64,000 nt of DNA. Origin: Acinetobacter sp. NIPH 2100 (GTDB lineage Bacteria; Pseudomonadota; Gammaproteobacteria; Pseudomonadales; Moraxellaceae). Within the stretch, counting starts at the first letter, position 1, and each line of letters opens with the position of its first letter. The stretch spans positions 3,638,460 through 3,702,459 of the forward strand of contig NZ_KB850224.1 in NCBI RefSeq assembly GCF_000369805.1, in the 5' to 3' direction. Below the pieces are notes generated by a model that made no database searches, was not told the DNA's origin, and worked only from the letters and a program-made list of their open reading frames with translations. Of this stretch, positions 46,252-55,685 are shown in pieces. The position numbers were made by a program, and so were the translations under genes.

Positions 46252-47511
46252 CTAGGCAGGAATTTCATTTTGCTTCGCTGCAACAGGACTATTTCCAATT
46301 TGCCATACATAAGGCAAGGGCGCTTGATTGACTTCCCAATCGCCAATCACTTTCTGCTTATAAATAAGTGGATTATGCGAGGCTATGACACGTGCATTTC
46401 GCCAAAAGCGATCCAGCTGTTTTTCCGTGGTACTGGCGGATGCACCTAAGGCGTTAAAGAGTTCGGTACTCAAATTCAACACCAATTCCGCAATCACCAC
46501 CTGCCCCTGTGATGACGCTAACTCGGCACGTTCGTTGGCTGCTAACTCGGCTTGTTCATCATTTTGAAAATGATACAGATAGGCCTCATCCAATGCTTCC
46601 GCAGTACTTAGTGCAATACTTTGAGTCGCATAAGCCTGCGCAGAGGCTTTGCCAATTACCTGTAAAATTTGCGCATCGTCACGTACTAAACCCGCGTTGC
46701 CATGGCTATAAATACGAGTACGCTTCTGCACTTCCTGCTTAAAGCTTTGCACTGCACTTTGTGCAATGCCCGCCAAAGTCGCCAGATGCACCACCTGATA
46801 AAATGCGGTTTGATATTTAAATCGATTTTCAAAGACAAGGACATGATCATGGGCAATCTCGACATTGCTGAGCGTTAAGCTTCCACTGCCCGTGGTTCTT
46901 TGACCAAAACCATCCCAGTCATCGACAATATCAATGCCTTCTGCTTGAGTAGAAACTGCAGCAATCACATGTTGATTGGTGGTTTCATCCAAAGCGAATA
47001 AATCAATCCAGTCTGCGAAAATCGTGCCTGTGGAGTAATATTTCTGACCATTCACACGTAATTTTCCATCTTGTGCTGCCGTCACTCGGGTCACGACATC
47101 CCCGATTTCGACTTTACCAATTTCAGTCCATGCATTACCGACAATTTCCCCACGTACAAATCGTTCAAACCATAAGGTCTGAGGTTCAGTTTTGTGTGCA
47201 TTTAAACGATCTTCGACAAAGGCAAAATGACCGCGTAATGCCTGCACCACATTGGAATCGGCTTGAGCAAGTTCAATCAACAACTGAAATAATTGCTTTT
47301 GCGAAACACCATCACCACCAAAAGCGACAGGGACACGTACAGCACCAAAGCCAGCCTGCTTTAGCCATTGAATGGGCTCATAAGGTAAAATTCTATTCTT
47401 TTCACGCGTTAACGTACCCTCTGCAATACGCGCAAAGATCGGACGGAACTTGCCCGCCACCTGCTCATAATGCGCACCCAATGAGAGATTTTGATTGCTT
47501 TGAATTGTCAT
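46252..47511 (-). CDS. SfnB-type acyl-CoA-dehydrogenase-fold flavoprotein, copy 2
   Basis: This 419-residue protein has the acyl-CoA dehydrogenase fold: N-terminal helical domain, middle beta-domain with FFADW-type substrate segment and FGQRTTGSGSLTLSNV, and C-terminal helices. It belongs to the SfnB/DszC group of FMN-dependent enzymes for sulfur acquisition. The ATG at 47511 follows AGAGGAG. It lies only 12 bases after its paralogue at 47524, so the two are one operon. The substrate is probably an organosulfur compound. Confidence 0.85.
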   Translation of the reverse strand: MTIQSNQNLSLGAHYEQVAGKFRPIFARIAEGTLTREKNRILPYEPIQWLKQAGFGAVRVPVAFGGDGVSQKQLFQLLIELAQADSNVVQALRGHFAFVEDRLNAHKTEPQTLWFERFVRGEIVGNAWTEIGKVEIGDVVTRVTAAQDGKLRVNGQKYYSTGTIFADWIDLFALDETTNQHVIAAVSTQAEGIDIVDDWDGFGQRTTGSGSLTLSNVEIAHDHVLVFENRFKYQTAFYQVVHLATLAGIAQSAVQSFKQEVQKRTRIYSHGNAGLVRDDAQILQVIGKASAQAYATQSIALSTAEALDEAYLYHFQNDEQAELAANERAELASSQGQVVIAELVLNLSTELFNALGASASTTEKQLDRFWRNARVIASHNPLIYKQKVIGDWEVNQAPLPYVWQIGNSPVAAKQNEIPA

Positions 47512-47523
47512 AATACGCTCCTC

Positions 47524-48774
47524 TCAACTCCACGCATGACGTGGTAATGCCACACCATTCAGATAATAATTACCCACAAGATTGTATTTCCAACGCACAG
47601 GATCATGCAGCGTATGTGTTCGAGCGTTACGCCAGTGTCGATCCAGATTCAACTCCGACAAGGTTGAACGGGTGCCAGACAGCTCAAATAATTTATTGGC
47701 GGCAAGTAATGCAATTTCAGTGGTCAGTACCTTAGATTCAGCAGTAATCAACGTTGCTTCGGTCACGGCTTCCTCAGTGGGATTTGCTAAAGCGCGATCA
47801 ATGGCCTCGCCCGCCAAAGCTAAAACCGCCTCCGCAGCACGCAGTTTAATTTTCAGCTCACCGATATTACTAATCGTATAGGGATCATCAGAGGCTTGTT
47901 CCAAACCTGAATCAATCCAAGGGCGTGCATATTCACGGACATAACCAATCGTTTCCTCAATGGCCCCACGTGCAATACCGGCATCGACAGCGGACTGGAT
48001 AATTTGCGAAATTGCACCTGCTGCGGTAGGACGTTCAAAAGCCTGATGAATCGGAACCACATATTTCAGATCGACACGCACATGATCTAACTGCACGCTG
48101 CCACTGGCTGTGGTACGCTGACCAAAACTGCTCCAGTCATTTACAATGGTCAATCCAGACGTATGTTGTGGCACCAGTGCAGCAAATACTTTTGCATCGT
48201 CACTGACTGCAACCACAGGAATCCAATGTGCCAATAACGCCCCCGTGGCAAAGAATTTCTGACCACTGATGACCGCATAATCATCTTTGAATTCAATTTT
48301 GGTGGTCAGATCCGCGACTGTTTTTGAGTTTTTTTCAGAAAATGCATTGCCTAAGCGCTTACCTGCCAATACTTGTGCAAAGAAGAATTGCTGTTGTTCC
48401 AATGAAGCATCCAAACGGATATGTTCTAAAAAGGCCCAATGATTTTGTGCAATTTGCCCCAGAGATGAATCTGCACTGGAAATGATCGTCACGACCTCAG
48501 CAAGGGTTTTATAACTTACCCCTGCACCACCAAACTGTTTCGGGATATTAATTCCCCAAAGACCTGAGGCAGAATATTGCTGGATTTCTTGCAAAGGCAG
48601 TTTTCGCTCATGGTCACGCTTCGCCGCCTCTTGGGCAAAAGTAGCTGCTAGGCGATGTGCCACAGCGAGGGCTTCCTGATCTGAAGCAATCACATGTGCT
48701 GGCGTATTATTTAAGTAAAAATCTTGGGGAATACTCTGTGCATCTTCCAGTTTTATTTCTATTTTCGAGGTCAT
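47524..48774 (-). CDS. SfnB-type acyl-CoA-dehydrogenase-fold flavoprotein, copy 1
   Basis: This 416-residue paralogue of the next gene has the same order: IPKQFGGAGVSYKTLAEVV, FFATGALLAHWIPVVAVS, FGQRTTASGSVQLDHV, and the C-terminal RHWRNARTHTLHDPVRWK. It is the first gene of a two-gene unit, divergent from an LLM monooxygenase. SfnB-group enzymes scavenge sulfur from sulfones or thioethers under sulfate limitation; the exact substrate is inferred. Confidence 0.85.
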   Translation of the reverse strand: MTSKIEIKLEDAQSIPQDFYLNNTPAHVIASDQEALAVAHRLAATFAQEAAKRDHERKLPLQEIQQYSASGLWGINIPKQFGGAGVSYKTLAEVVTIISSADSSLGQIAQNHWAFLEHIRLDASLEQQQFFFAQVLAGKRLGNAFSEKNSKTVADLTTKIEFKDDYAVISGQKFFATGALLAHWIPVVAVSDDAKVFAALVPQHTSGLTIVNDWSSFGQRTTASGSVQLDHVRVDLKYVVPIHQAFERPTAAGAISQIIQSAVDAGIARGAIEETIGYVREYARPWIDSGLEQASDDPYTISNIGELKIKLRAAEAVLALAGEAIDRALANPTEEAVTEATLITAESKVLTTEIALLAANKLFELSGTRSTLSELNLDRHWRNARTHTLHDPVRWKYNLVGNYYLNGVALPRHAWS

Positions 48775-49130
48775 TATAAATACTCATTTCTCATTTATAA
48801 AAATAAACTAGCACTATTTTTATTTTCTATTTATAAGTTAAATTTAGAAACAAATCTTTTTATTTAAAATAAAATCACCCACCCACTGATTTTTTTAAAT
48901 AGTTATTTAAAATCAAATAAAAACCACGTTTATAGCATTCATTTCCACCTCAATACATGCATACTAAGAAAGCAAAATAACTTTTTGAATTTCATTAAAA
49001 AAGAATAACAAAAAGTAAAACCAGATACGCTATTCAATAGATTCATGATAAACATTGATTTTTTTTATGATTAATAAATTAGATATCTTTTCATTAATAT
49101 TTATAAAAAGCTTTCATTTAGTAAAGAGTA
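48775..49130. other. AT-rich divergent promoter region of the sulfur-scavenging genes
   Basis: These 356 bases lie between the SfnB-like pair and the LLM monooxygenase. They are strongly AT-rich with many A and T runs, consistent with regulated promoters. I see no clear sigma54 (GG-N10-GC) pair, no hairpin and no coding region. Confidence 0.5.
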
Positions 49131-50531
49131 ATGATCAAGAAAATTAGATTTAATGCCTTTGAGATGAATTGTATTGCACATCAATCCCCAGGATTGTGGC
49201 GGCATCCGCTTGATCGTTCTACCGAATATAAAGACCTCGAATATTGGACCGATTTGGCAAAAGTTTTAGAGCGTGGCAAGTTTGATGGGGTTTTTATTGC
49301 GGATGTTTTAGGGATTTACGATGTTTATCATCAATCCGCAGAACATGCCCTCACTGGCGCAGTCCAAGTTCCTGTCAACGACCCCTTGCAAATCGTGCCT
49401 GCCATGGCAGCTGTCACCAAACACTTAGGCTTTGGACTTACCACCTCCATTTCTTTTGAACACCCCTATCCGTTTGCACGGCGGATGAGTACCTTGGATC
49501 ATTTGACCAAAGGGCGCATTGGTTGGAATATTGTGACCTCATACTTGGAGAGTGGTTCAAAAAATTTAGGCCTTAAAACTCAAGTCAGCCATGATCAACG
49601 CTATGATATTGCTGACGAATATTTAGAGGTTCTCTACAAGCTTTGGGAAGGTTCTTGGGAGCAGGATGCAGTCTTACGTGATAAGGAACGAGGGATTTTT
49701 GCAGATCATCGCAAAGTTCATCCCATCAACCATCAAGGTCAATATTTCAGTGTTCCTGGCATCCATATTTGTGAGCCCTCCCCGCAACGCACCCCTGTGC
49801 TTTATCAAGCAGGTGCATCCAATCGTGGACAGTTATTTGCCAGCCAAAATGCAGAATGTGTATTTATTTCAGCACCGACCAAAGCAGCTGTGAAAAAACT
49901 GGTACAAGGCATCCGTTCCAAGCTGATTGAGCAAGGTAAAGACCCGTATTCGATTTTGATTTATACCATGCTGTCGATCGTGGTCGATGAAAGTGATGCA
50001 AAAGCTCAGGAGAAATTTAAAGACTATCAAAACTACGCCAGTTATCACGGCGGTTTAACTTTGGCATCTGGCTGGTCTGGAGTCGATTTTTCACAATTTC
50101 ATGCGGAAGACAAAGTTGAATATATTCATACTGATGCAATCCAATCGATGCTTGATTCTTATGTAAAAGCAGATCCGAATCGCATTTGGACCATTGAAGA
50201 GATTGCGAAATTTATTAGTATTGGCGGGAATGGCCCAATCTTGGTGGGCTCAGCTGCAACTGTAGCCGATCAGCTACAAGCATGGACTGAAGAAACCGAT
50301 ATTGACGGCTTTAACTTGGCCTATATCTTGGCGCATCAGACTTTTGAGGATGTGGTGGAATACTTGGTACCTGAACTTCAGCAACGTGGGGTATATCAAA
50401 CGGACTATACTGAAGGAACCTTACGCGAAAAGCTGTTTGGTCAAGGTCCACTTCTGACAGAACAACATCGCGGTGCGCACTATCGCTATCATTCAACGAC
50501 AAAGGCAGTCAATAATCCAGAACTCGCTTAG
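49131..50531 (+). CDS. LLM flavin-dependent monooxygenase (NtaA/SnaA/DszA type)
   Basis: This 466-residue luciferase-like monooxygenase uses reduced FMN from a separate reductase to oxidise its substrate. The N-terminal barrel FNAFEMNCIAHQSPGLWRHP, then GRIGWNIVTSYLESGSKNLG and PVLYQAGASNRGQLFASQNAE, are characteristic of the NtaA/SnaA/DszA group. With two SfnB-like flavoproteins encoded divergently, a role in desulfurising organosulfur compounds is likely. Confidence 0.9.
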   Translation: MIKKIRFNAFEMNCIAHQSPGLWRHPLDRSTEYKDLEYWTDLAKVLERGKFDGVFIADVLGIYDVYHQSAEHALTGAVQVPVNDPLQIVPAMAAVTKHLGFGLTTSISFEHPYPFARRMSTLDHLTKGRIGWNIVTSYLESGSKNLGLKTQVSHDQRYDIADEYLEVLYKLWEGSWEQDAVLRDKERGIFADHRKVHPINHQGQYFSVPGIHICEPSPQRTPVLYQAGASNRGQLFASQNAECVFISAPTKAAVKKLVQGIRSKLIEQGKDPYSILIYTMLSIVVDESDAKAQEKFKDYQNYASYHGGLTLASGWSGVDFSQFHAEDKVEYIHTDAIQSMLDSYVKADPNRIWTIEEIAKFISIGGNGPILVGSAATVADQLQAWTEETDIDGFNLAYILAHQTFEDVVEYLVPELQQRGVYQTDYTEGTLREKLFGQGPLLTEQHRGAHYRYHSTTKAVNNPELA

Positions 50532-50549
50532 TGTGACCAAGCGAGTTCT
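50519..50549. repeat. 11-bp hairpin with the LLM stop codon in the loop
   Basis: AGAACTCGCTT (50519-50529)/AAGCGAGTTCT (50539-50549). The TAG stop begins at the last base of the first arm. There is no T tract. This is the second case in the window of a stop codon sitting in a hairpin loop (the other is czcD). Confidence 0.55.
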
Positions 50550-50557
50550 GAACAATC

Positions 50558-50953
50558 TTAGTCTTGATACATTGGTTTATTGTCATTTAAGGCAATCAGA
50601 CCACGAATAGCGCGATAGACAATCCAGATCCATGCACCAAAGATCACGGCAAACGCAAAGGTCGTGGCAGACACGGCCACTCCAGCAAAGGCCGTGCTGT
50701 TATCTCCGGTAAAGAACAGGAACGAGAACGGTATAAAAGCAATAATATTCCAAGCCAAATACCACCAGAAGGTGCGAATTTGCCAAGTAAAGTGACTTTC
50801 AAAAATCGAACCTTGTACATCGCTGCGTTTTACATAGTTGATGATTAAAGCAATGATTGCCAATAAACCACCCGTAAAAATGGCAATGATATAAAGCACA
50901 TAAAGAACCAAAGTCAAAGTACGGTTTGGATCTTGATCAACGGAATAATTCAT
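50558..50953 (-). CDS. Small membrane protein, DUF4870-like
   Basis: This 131-residue protein has three or four hydrophobic segments (about residues 14-38, 62-82, 88-118). It resembles DUF4870-type proteins (TLTLVLYVLYIIAIFTGG; SHFTWQIRTFWW). Function is unknown. It lies downstream of the CSD-DUF1294 gene on the same strand, 33 bases away. Confidence 0.75.
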   Translation of the reverse strand: MNYSVDQDPNRTLTLVLYVLYIIAIFTGGLLAIIALIINYVKRSDVQGSIFESHFTWQIRTFWWYLAWNIIAFIPFSFLFFTGDNSTAFAGVAVSATTFAFAVIFGAWIWIVYRAIRGLIALNDNKPMYQD

Positions 50954-50986
50954 TTTTATTTATCTCCAGAAACAAAGCTCCCCCGA

Positions 50987-51604
50987 TCAATAAAACACAT
51001 TGAGTGGAGAAATTAACCAACATATCAACAATATATGGAAGACTATGGTACAGAAATAAATCTTACGAAACGGTTGTTTTTGTGTTTTATGTCTCAGTTT
51101 TTGCTGAGCAAGCCAACCAGCACACCATCCACCAAGTGAATCTACGATATGCAAGGTCTGTTCTGGAATACGTCGATTACCCAATTGTGCCGCCTCTTTA
51201 TCCTGTGCATAGAGCCAATAACTCAACACATTCATCAAGCTGACAAATAATAAGGTATACGGTGGCAACACTTTGCTAAAGCTTGCAATCACCATAAAGA
51301 CAATATAAATGACGATCGCAATCTGCATGGCTGACCAAGGTTTAGAAGCCGTCGTTTTCTCTACTTTAGCTTTATGTTCAAAGACTTGAGAGGCTTTTAA
51401 ATAAACCACTTGCTGAGCGCGATAACGACCGCGCTCATCCAGAATCACCACATATTCCAGCGCACAACCCACCAATGGTCGTGGGCCTGTGCGAGCAAAG
51501 TCTTTAATGTGAATAAAGACACGATCTTTTTGGGTGTCATTGGGCTGGATAAATCCGTAGCCTTTATCATCGAACCATTCAACTAAACGACCTTGATCTC
51601 GCAT
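50987..51604 (-). CDS. Cold-shock domain fused to DUF1294 membrane domain
   Basis: This 205-residue protein joins an N-terminal cold-shock nucleic-acid-binding domain (GRLVEWFDDKGYGFIQPND and DRVFIHIKDF, about residues 5-70) to a C-terminal DUF1294 region with several membrane spans. DUF1294 carries YAQDKEAAQLGNRRIPEQTLHIVDSLGGW. This puts an RNA/DNA-binding module at the membrane. The ATG follows AGGAAAG. It lies 9 bases after thrB and is probably co-transcribed. Confidence 0.85.
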   Translation of the reverse strand: MRDQGRLVEWFDDKGYGFIQPNDTQKDRVFIHIKDFARTGPRPLVGCALEYVVILDERGRYRAQQVVYLKASQVFEHKAKVEKTTASKPWSAMQIAIVIYIVFMVIASFSKVLPPYTLLFVSLMNVLSYWLYAQDKEAAQLGNRRIPEQTLHIVDSLGGWCAGWLAQQKLRHKTQKQPFRKIYFCTIVFHILLICWLISPLNVFY

Positions 51605-51613
51605 GACTCTTTC

Positions 51614-52564
51614 CTAAGTTGTGATTCGTTGTAAACGGTCTTGCAACATCATGCGCATTTCCAGCGGATCTTTTTGCAAAATGTCATCGCCTGTACGGCC
51701 TTGCTCGGCATTTTTCTGTGCCACCTGTAAACGCATACTCCAGAAACGGCAAGCTGCCATGGCCAAGAAAATATTCAAACAAGCCAATTCATCTGCGGTC
51801 AGCGTACGAATACGTTGATACGCTGCGAGGAACGCATCTGCTTTCGCTTGATCTAAATACGCTTGTGGGTAGGCGGTACAAAAGTCATTGATACTAATCG
51901 CGATATCAAACAACCATTCATCTTGATTTAATTCGTAAAAATCAAGAATGCCTTGCAGTTGATCACCTTCAAACAGCGTATTGTCTCTAAATAAATCTGA
52001 ATGAATAAAACCTGTAGGGCGATCTGGGTGCTGTTGCGTGATCTGTGCAAACTGCTGAAAAACCTGTGCCAGTAAAGCCTGATCTTCAGCATTCATTTGT
52101 GGTTTAAGCTGATCGGCAACCTCTGACCAATATTCATGGTTCCGATTAAAATCACGTTCTAAAGGAAAACCTTGCAAGGCCAAATGCAATTTTGCCTGTG
52201 CTTGGGCAATTGCCTGGATTTGTACAATCGTTGCATCTTCTGGATGCTCACCCATCAAGCGTGGCGCAATTTGTGCAGGTTTATCGGCAATACTATGAAT
52301 TGCCTGACCACTATGCTTTAACGGTACTGCCACAGGCACATCTGCCTCACCTAAACAGTCCAGTACAGGCACCAGTTCACCTGCCCCTTCAGCATCTAAC
52401 TCTTCAAAAACTGTTAAAACATATTGTTTCTGTGATTGATCCACCAAAAAATAATTGGTGTTTTGAATACCGCCTTGGATTGGAATCAGGTCAATCACCG
52501 CTAAACCATAGGGCTCAGCAAAGGCTTGAACTTCTTCTAAACTCAACGGGGTATAAACCGACAT
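51614..52564 (-). CDS. thrB: Homoserine kinase ThrB (choline-kinase-like fold)
   Basis: This 316-residue kinase phosphorylates homoserine in threonine synthesis. It is the aminoglycoside-phosphotransferase-fold type of gammaproteobacteria such as Pseudomonas, not the GHMP type: MSVYTPLSLEEVQAFAEPYGL at the N-terminus, catalytic GFIHSDLFRDNTLF (Asp base, Asn metal ligand) and GILDFYE. The ATG at 52564 fits the family N-terminus. It is divergent from hisF. Confidence 0.92.
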   Translation of the reverse strand: MSVYTPLSLEEVQAFAEPYGLAVIDLIPIQGGIQNTNYFLVDQSQKQYVLTVFEELDAEGAGELVPVLDCLGEADVPVAVPLKHSGQAIHSIADKPAQIAPRLMGEHPEDATIVQIQAIAQAQAKLHLALQGFPLERDFNRNHEYWSEVADQLKPQMNAEDQALLAQVFQQFAQITQQHPDRPTGFIHSDLFRDNTLFEGDQLQGILDFYELNQDEWLFDIAISINDFCTAYPQAYLDQAKADAFLAAYQRIRTLTADELACLNIFLAMAACRFWSMRLQVAQKNAEQGRTGDDILQKDPLEMRMMLQDRLQRITT

Positions 52565-52665
52565 GGAAAACCTGCAAAAAATAGCTGTGAAGTTTGATAG
52601 AATACCTGTTCCCTCCATGAAGGTGTAGCACCCCTTTCTTTATTGGCGATTTTTTGGAAAATTTT

Positions 52666-53424
52666 ATGCTCGCAAAACGTATTATCCCTTGCTTAGATGT
52701 TGATAATGGTCGAGTCGTCAAAGGCGTTCAATTCCTTGATATTCGTGACGCAGGTGACCCTGTCGAAGTTGCCCGTCGTTATAACGAACAAGGTGCCGAT
52801 GAAATTACCTTTTTAGATATTACTGCTACCCATCATGGACGCGACACCACTTACCGTACCGTAGAACGCATGGCAGAAAGCGTTTTTGTACCCTTAACTG
52901 TGGGTGGTGGTGTCCGTAAAGTTGAAGATATCCGTTTACTGCTCAATGCAGGTGCAGATAAAGTCAGTATCAACTCAGCAGCAGTATTTACCCCTGAGTT
53001 TGTTCAGGAAGCCTCGCAACGCTTTGGCGCACAATGTATTGTCGTTGCGATTGATGCGAAAAAAACGGGCGAGAATAAGTGGGAAATTTTCACTCACGGC
53101 GGCCGTAAACCCACAGGGATTGATGCAATTGAGTGGGCGGTGAAAATGGCTGACTTCGGTGCAGGAGAACTGCTGATTACCAGTATGGATGCTGACGGAA
53201 CCAAAGCAGGTTATGACATTGCCTTGATGCGCCAGATCAATGATCGTGTCAACATTCCAACCATCGCATCAGGTGGCGTCGGCAATTTACAACATTTAGC
53301 TGACGGAATCTTGAAAGGTGGCGCAGATGCTGTACTTGCCGCATCTATTTTCCACTTTGGTCAACATACTATTCCTGAAGCAAAACAATTCCTTGCTGCT
53401 CAAGGCATTGAAATGCGTCTCTAA
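52666..53424 (+). CDS. hisF: Imidazole glycerol phosphate synthase cyclase subunit HisF
   Basis: This 252-residue TIM barrel uses ammonia from HisH to cyclise PRFAR. The N-terminal [20 protein letters not shown], catalytic Asp11 (LDVD) and Asp130-type residue (VVAIDAKK), and phosphate-binding GGGVRK and ASGGVGN are all present. The ATG at 52666 is chosen over the TTG at 52654. Confidence 0.97.
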   Translation: MLAKRIIPCLDVDNGRVVKGVQFLDIRDAGDPVEVARRYNEQGADEITFLDITATHHGRDTTYRTVERMAESVFVPLTVGGGVRKVEDIRLLLNAGADKVSINSAAVFTPEFVQEASQRFGAQCIVVAIDAKKTGENKWEIFTHGGRKPTGIDAIEWAVKMADFGAGELLITSMDADGTKAGYDIALMRQINDRVNIPTIASGGVGNLQHLADGILKGGADAVLAASIFHFGQHTIPEAKQFLAAQGIEMRL

Positions 53425-53731
53425 TCAATGCGCTAAATAAAAAACCTCTCGCTGGAGAGGTTTTTTATTAAACAATATCTTTTAACAGACAAAAAAATAC
53501 CTTGCTGAGCAAGGTAGGAAACTGCGTTATACAACGCTAGAGGGTAAGCATAATACAGTCAATTTGAACAAATTCTGAGCATTTAAAATGCTTGAGCTAA
53601 ATTAGCGAGAAAATGAGCAGAAATATTGACATTAAAAACCAATTTTATTGACAATTTACGACAAAATCCTATTTTTGCCGTCATGATTTGTCAATGAAAA
53701 AGAAGCTACCCTCTGTTATTCGCGTTTAAAT
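53425..53731. other. Intergenic region with three consecutive hairpins
   Basis: After the hisF terminator (53439-53466) come TACCTTGCTGAGCAAGGTA (53498-53516), GCGTT/AACGC (53524-53537) and AGCATTTAAAATGCT (53578-53592). A sequence AGAGGGTA near 53539 is complementary to TACCCTCT near 53707. There is also a near-copy (53647-53667) of the AraC-side repeat at 54466. No coding region is convincing; a structured RNA or operator cluster is possible. Confidence 0.5.
53439..53466 (+). terminator. Terminator of hisF
   Basis: AAAAAACCTCTC, loop GCTG, GAGAGGTTTTTT. Confidence 0.88.
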
Positions 53732-54385
53732 TCAAGCCACCGATTCTTGTGCTTGTTTTTGCTGTTGCTCAAGCACAGCCGTCTCGACCAATTTTGGTTT
53801 TTGCTCTACCCATTTTGCAGGAAAGACCGACTCAATCGCTTGCGTCAACGCTTTAGACAAAGCCGCAGGTAAAGGAAGACCCAATGGATTGGTCTCTTTT
53901 AAATCGGCAGAAGACACCACTCGCGTACCCATCACATAATCAAACCATGGACGTGTCACACACCAGTTGGCATCTTGGTTAGAGTTCATATGATGATCAT
54001 AATGCCAAGGAATGGTTCGTTTTGCCCAATCAGGTTCTAAATGTGCACGACGATGTACATAATAATAGTTACCTGCACTATAAAGCGCCGCCAAAGACAT
54101 ACCTTTTGAAATCGGATAAAAGGCAACACTGGCAACGCCTGCCACCACAGCCAATGACATGATTTCATTACGTGTCCGCCAGTGATCGACGCCTTCTACA
54201 TAACAATCATCCGAAAAGGCTTGCTTACGCACTTCACGGTGATGTGCCCAATGTGACTCCATGCTTTTCGGCACAGGGCTATAACGTGGCTGCCCAGGAC
54301 GATGTACCCCATGCAAAATGTATTTATGTGCAAACCACTCAAATGCATTTGCAACAGCCAGACCTGCGATAAAACCCTTAATCAT
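53732..54385 (-). CDS. Fatty acid hydroxylase/sterol desaturase-superfamily protein
   Basis: This 217-residue diiron membrane protein has the histidine clusters of the family: His20 and His25 (FAHKYILHG), His45/48/49 (HWAHH), His111/115 (VHRRAH), His128/131/132 (HYDHH). Two or three hydrophobic segments lie between them. It probably hydroxylates or desaturates a lipid; the substrate is unknown. The ATG at 54385 follows GGAG by 7 bases; an upstream in-frame start at 54514 is rejected. It is divergent from an AraC regulator. Confidence 0.85.
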   Translation of the reverse strand: MIKGFIAGLAVANAFEWFAHKYILHGVHRPGQPRYSPVPKSMESHWAHHREVRKQAFSDDCYVEGVDHWRTRNEIMSLAVVAGVASVAFYPISKGMSLAALYSAGNYYYVHRRAHLEPDWAKRTIPWHYDHHMNSNQDANWCVTRPWFDYVMGTRVVSSADLKETNPLGLPLPAALSKALTQAIESVFPAKWVEQKPKLVETAVLEQQQKQAQESVA

Positions 54386-54465
54386 GGTTTTCTCCAAATG
54401 TTTCCTTATTTTTATTAAAGATATAAATTTTTGTAGGCGAAGTATTGACGATGCGATATATTTAT

Positions 54466-54489
54466 ATTGACAAAACACGACAAAACACG
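54466..54489. promoter_or_regulatory. Tandem 10-bp repeats before the AraC gene
   Basis: The 10-mer CAAAACACGA occurs twice in direct tandem at 54471-54490, preceded by TTGA. Direct repeats at about one helical turn are typical AraC-family operators. The site lies between the divergent hydroxylase and AraC genes. Confidence 0.55.
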
Positions 54490-54500
54490 AGGTGGACAGG

Positions 54501-55508
54501 ATGTCACAACTCAAGAACTATACAGGCTCTGTTTTTGGGGGATTGGGGCATTTATTAAAGGCCTATTGCGAAGCAGAAAATATTGCAATTCCTGAACAAT
54601 TACAACAAGTTCAAAACCTCGAACGGTTTGATTATGTGATTTGGCGTGACCTGTTGGAAGACCTCAATCGCCTGCATCCAAAAGCAGGTTTGGGCTTGCA
54701 GATTGCAGCCTACGTACAGCCCAAGCATCTCGGTATTATTGCCTATCTGGCCTTGTCTTGTGAAAATCTAGGCGAAGCTTTGGCACGTTATCATGACTTT
54801 CATCGTCTGATTTATGATGGCAGTCCGTTGGTGGTCGAGTTAAGTCATCCCTATGGTTCGATTCGCTGGGAAGCTCCTGAACCGCATCCGACTCAACTGA
54901 CCGATGAAATTGCGATTGCGCTGATGGTGCAGTTTCTTAAACTGTTTATGTCGGGTGACAGCATTCATTTACATGAAGTACATTTTGTGAATCCTGCACC
55001 TAAAAACATCAGCATTTATGAGCAGTATTTCCATTGTAAAGTCCGTTTTGAACAGCCTAAAACTCAACTCCTGATCCCTGTCAGTGAAGCTTTTAAACCA
55101 CTGAGAACTGGCGACCATACCTTACAGCAATTGCTGTTACAGCAAGCCCACGCCTTGCTGGATAAACTCCCCAATTCAACCCAATTGGATCAGCGCCTGC
55201 AACATGCCATCTTGACCGGACTACAAAAAAACCAATATCAAATCGATTTTATTGCAGAAAAACTAGGGCTTTCTGTGCGTCAACTACAACGCCATTTACA
55301 GCAACAAAACACCACGTTTCAGGAACGGGTGCAGCAAGTTCGCTTTATGCTGGCAACAGAATATTTGAAAGATCCACATCTCAGTTTGCAAGAAATTGCC
55401 TTGCTACTTTGTTATTCTGAACAAAGCGCTTTTCAGCGAGCTTTTAAGATCTGGACAGGTCAAACCCCGCAACAGTGGCGGAACAACAACATAACTTACA
55501 ATTCTTAA
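54501..55508 (+). CDS. AraC-family regulator with OruR-type N-terminal domain
   Basis: This 335-residue regulator has an N-terminal arabinose-binding-like domain of the OruR/ArgR type (about residues 20-210) and a C-terminal AraC DNA-binding domain with EIALLLCYSEQSAFQRAFKIWTGQTPQQWR. The ATG at 54501 has GAGGTGG upstream; a GTG three codons earlier is less likely. It is probably the regulator of the divergent hydroxylase gene. Confidence 0.9.
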   Translation: MSQLKNYTGSVFGGLGHLLKAYCEAENIAIPEQLQQVQNLERFDYVIWRDLLEDLNRLHPKAGLGLQIAAYVQPKHLGIIAYLALSCENLGEALARYHDFHRLIYDGSPLVVELSHPYGSIRWEAPEPHPTQLTDEIAIALMVQFLKLFMSGDSIHLHEVHFVNPAPKNISIYEQYFHCKVRFEQPKTQLLIPVSEAFKPLRTGDHTLQQLLLQQAHALLDKLPNSTQLDQRLQHAILTGLQKNQYQIDFIAEKLGLSVRQLQRHLQQQNTTFQERVQQVRFMLATEYLKDPHLSLQEIALLLCYSEQSAFQRAFKIWTGQTPQQWRNNNITYNS

Positions 55509-55685
55509 TAAAAATACTGAGGAACTAACGGTTTCACAACTGACCAGTTTTAATGCTCGTTTTATATAAGAGCCTATATACCTATGTGAATTAGTTCACA
55601 ATTTTTTCACGCAGGTTAAACATATCCATAATAAATTTTTGGATGCTTGCTTTTTTATTTTTTTATAACTGATGTGGTGATAACA

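Noticed and set aside
48775..49130. Sigma54 promoter in the sulfur-scavenging intergenic region
   Set aside because: I looked for a GG-N10-GC pair as used by SfnR-regulated genes and found no convincing one on either strand.
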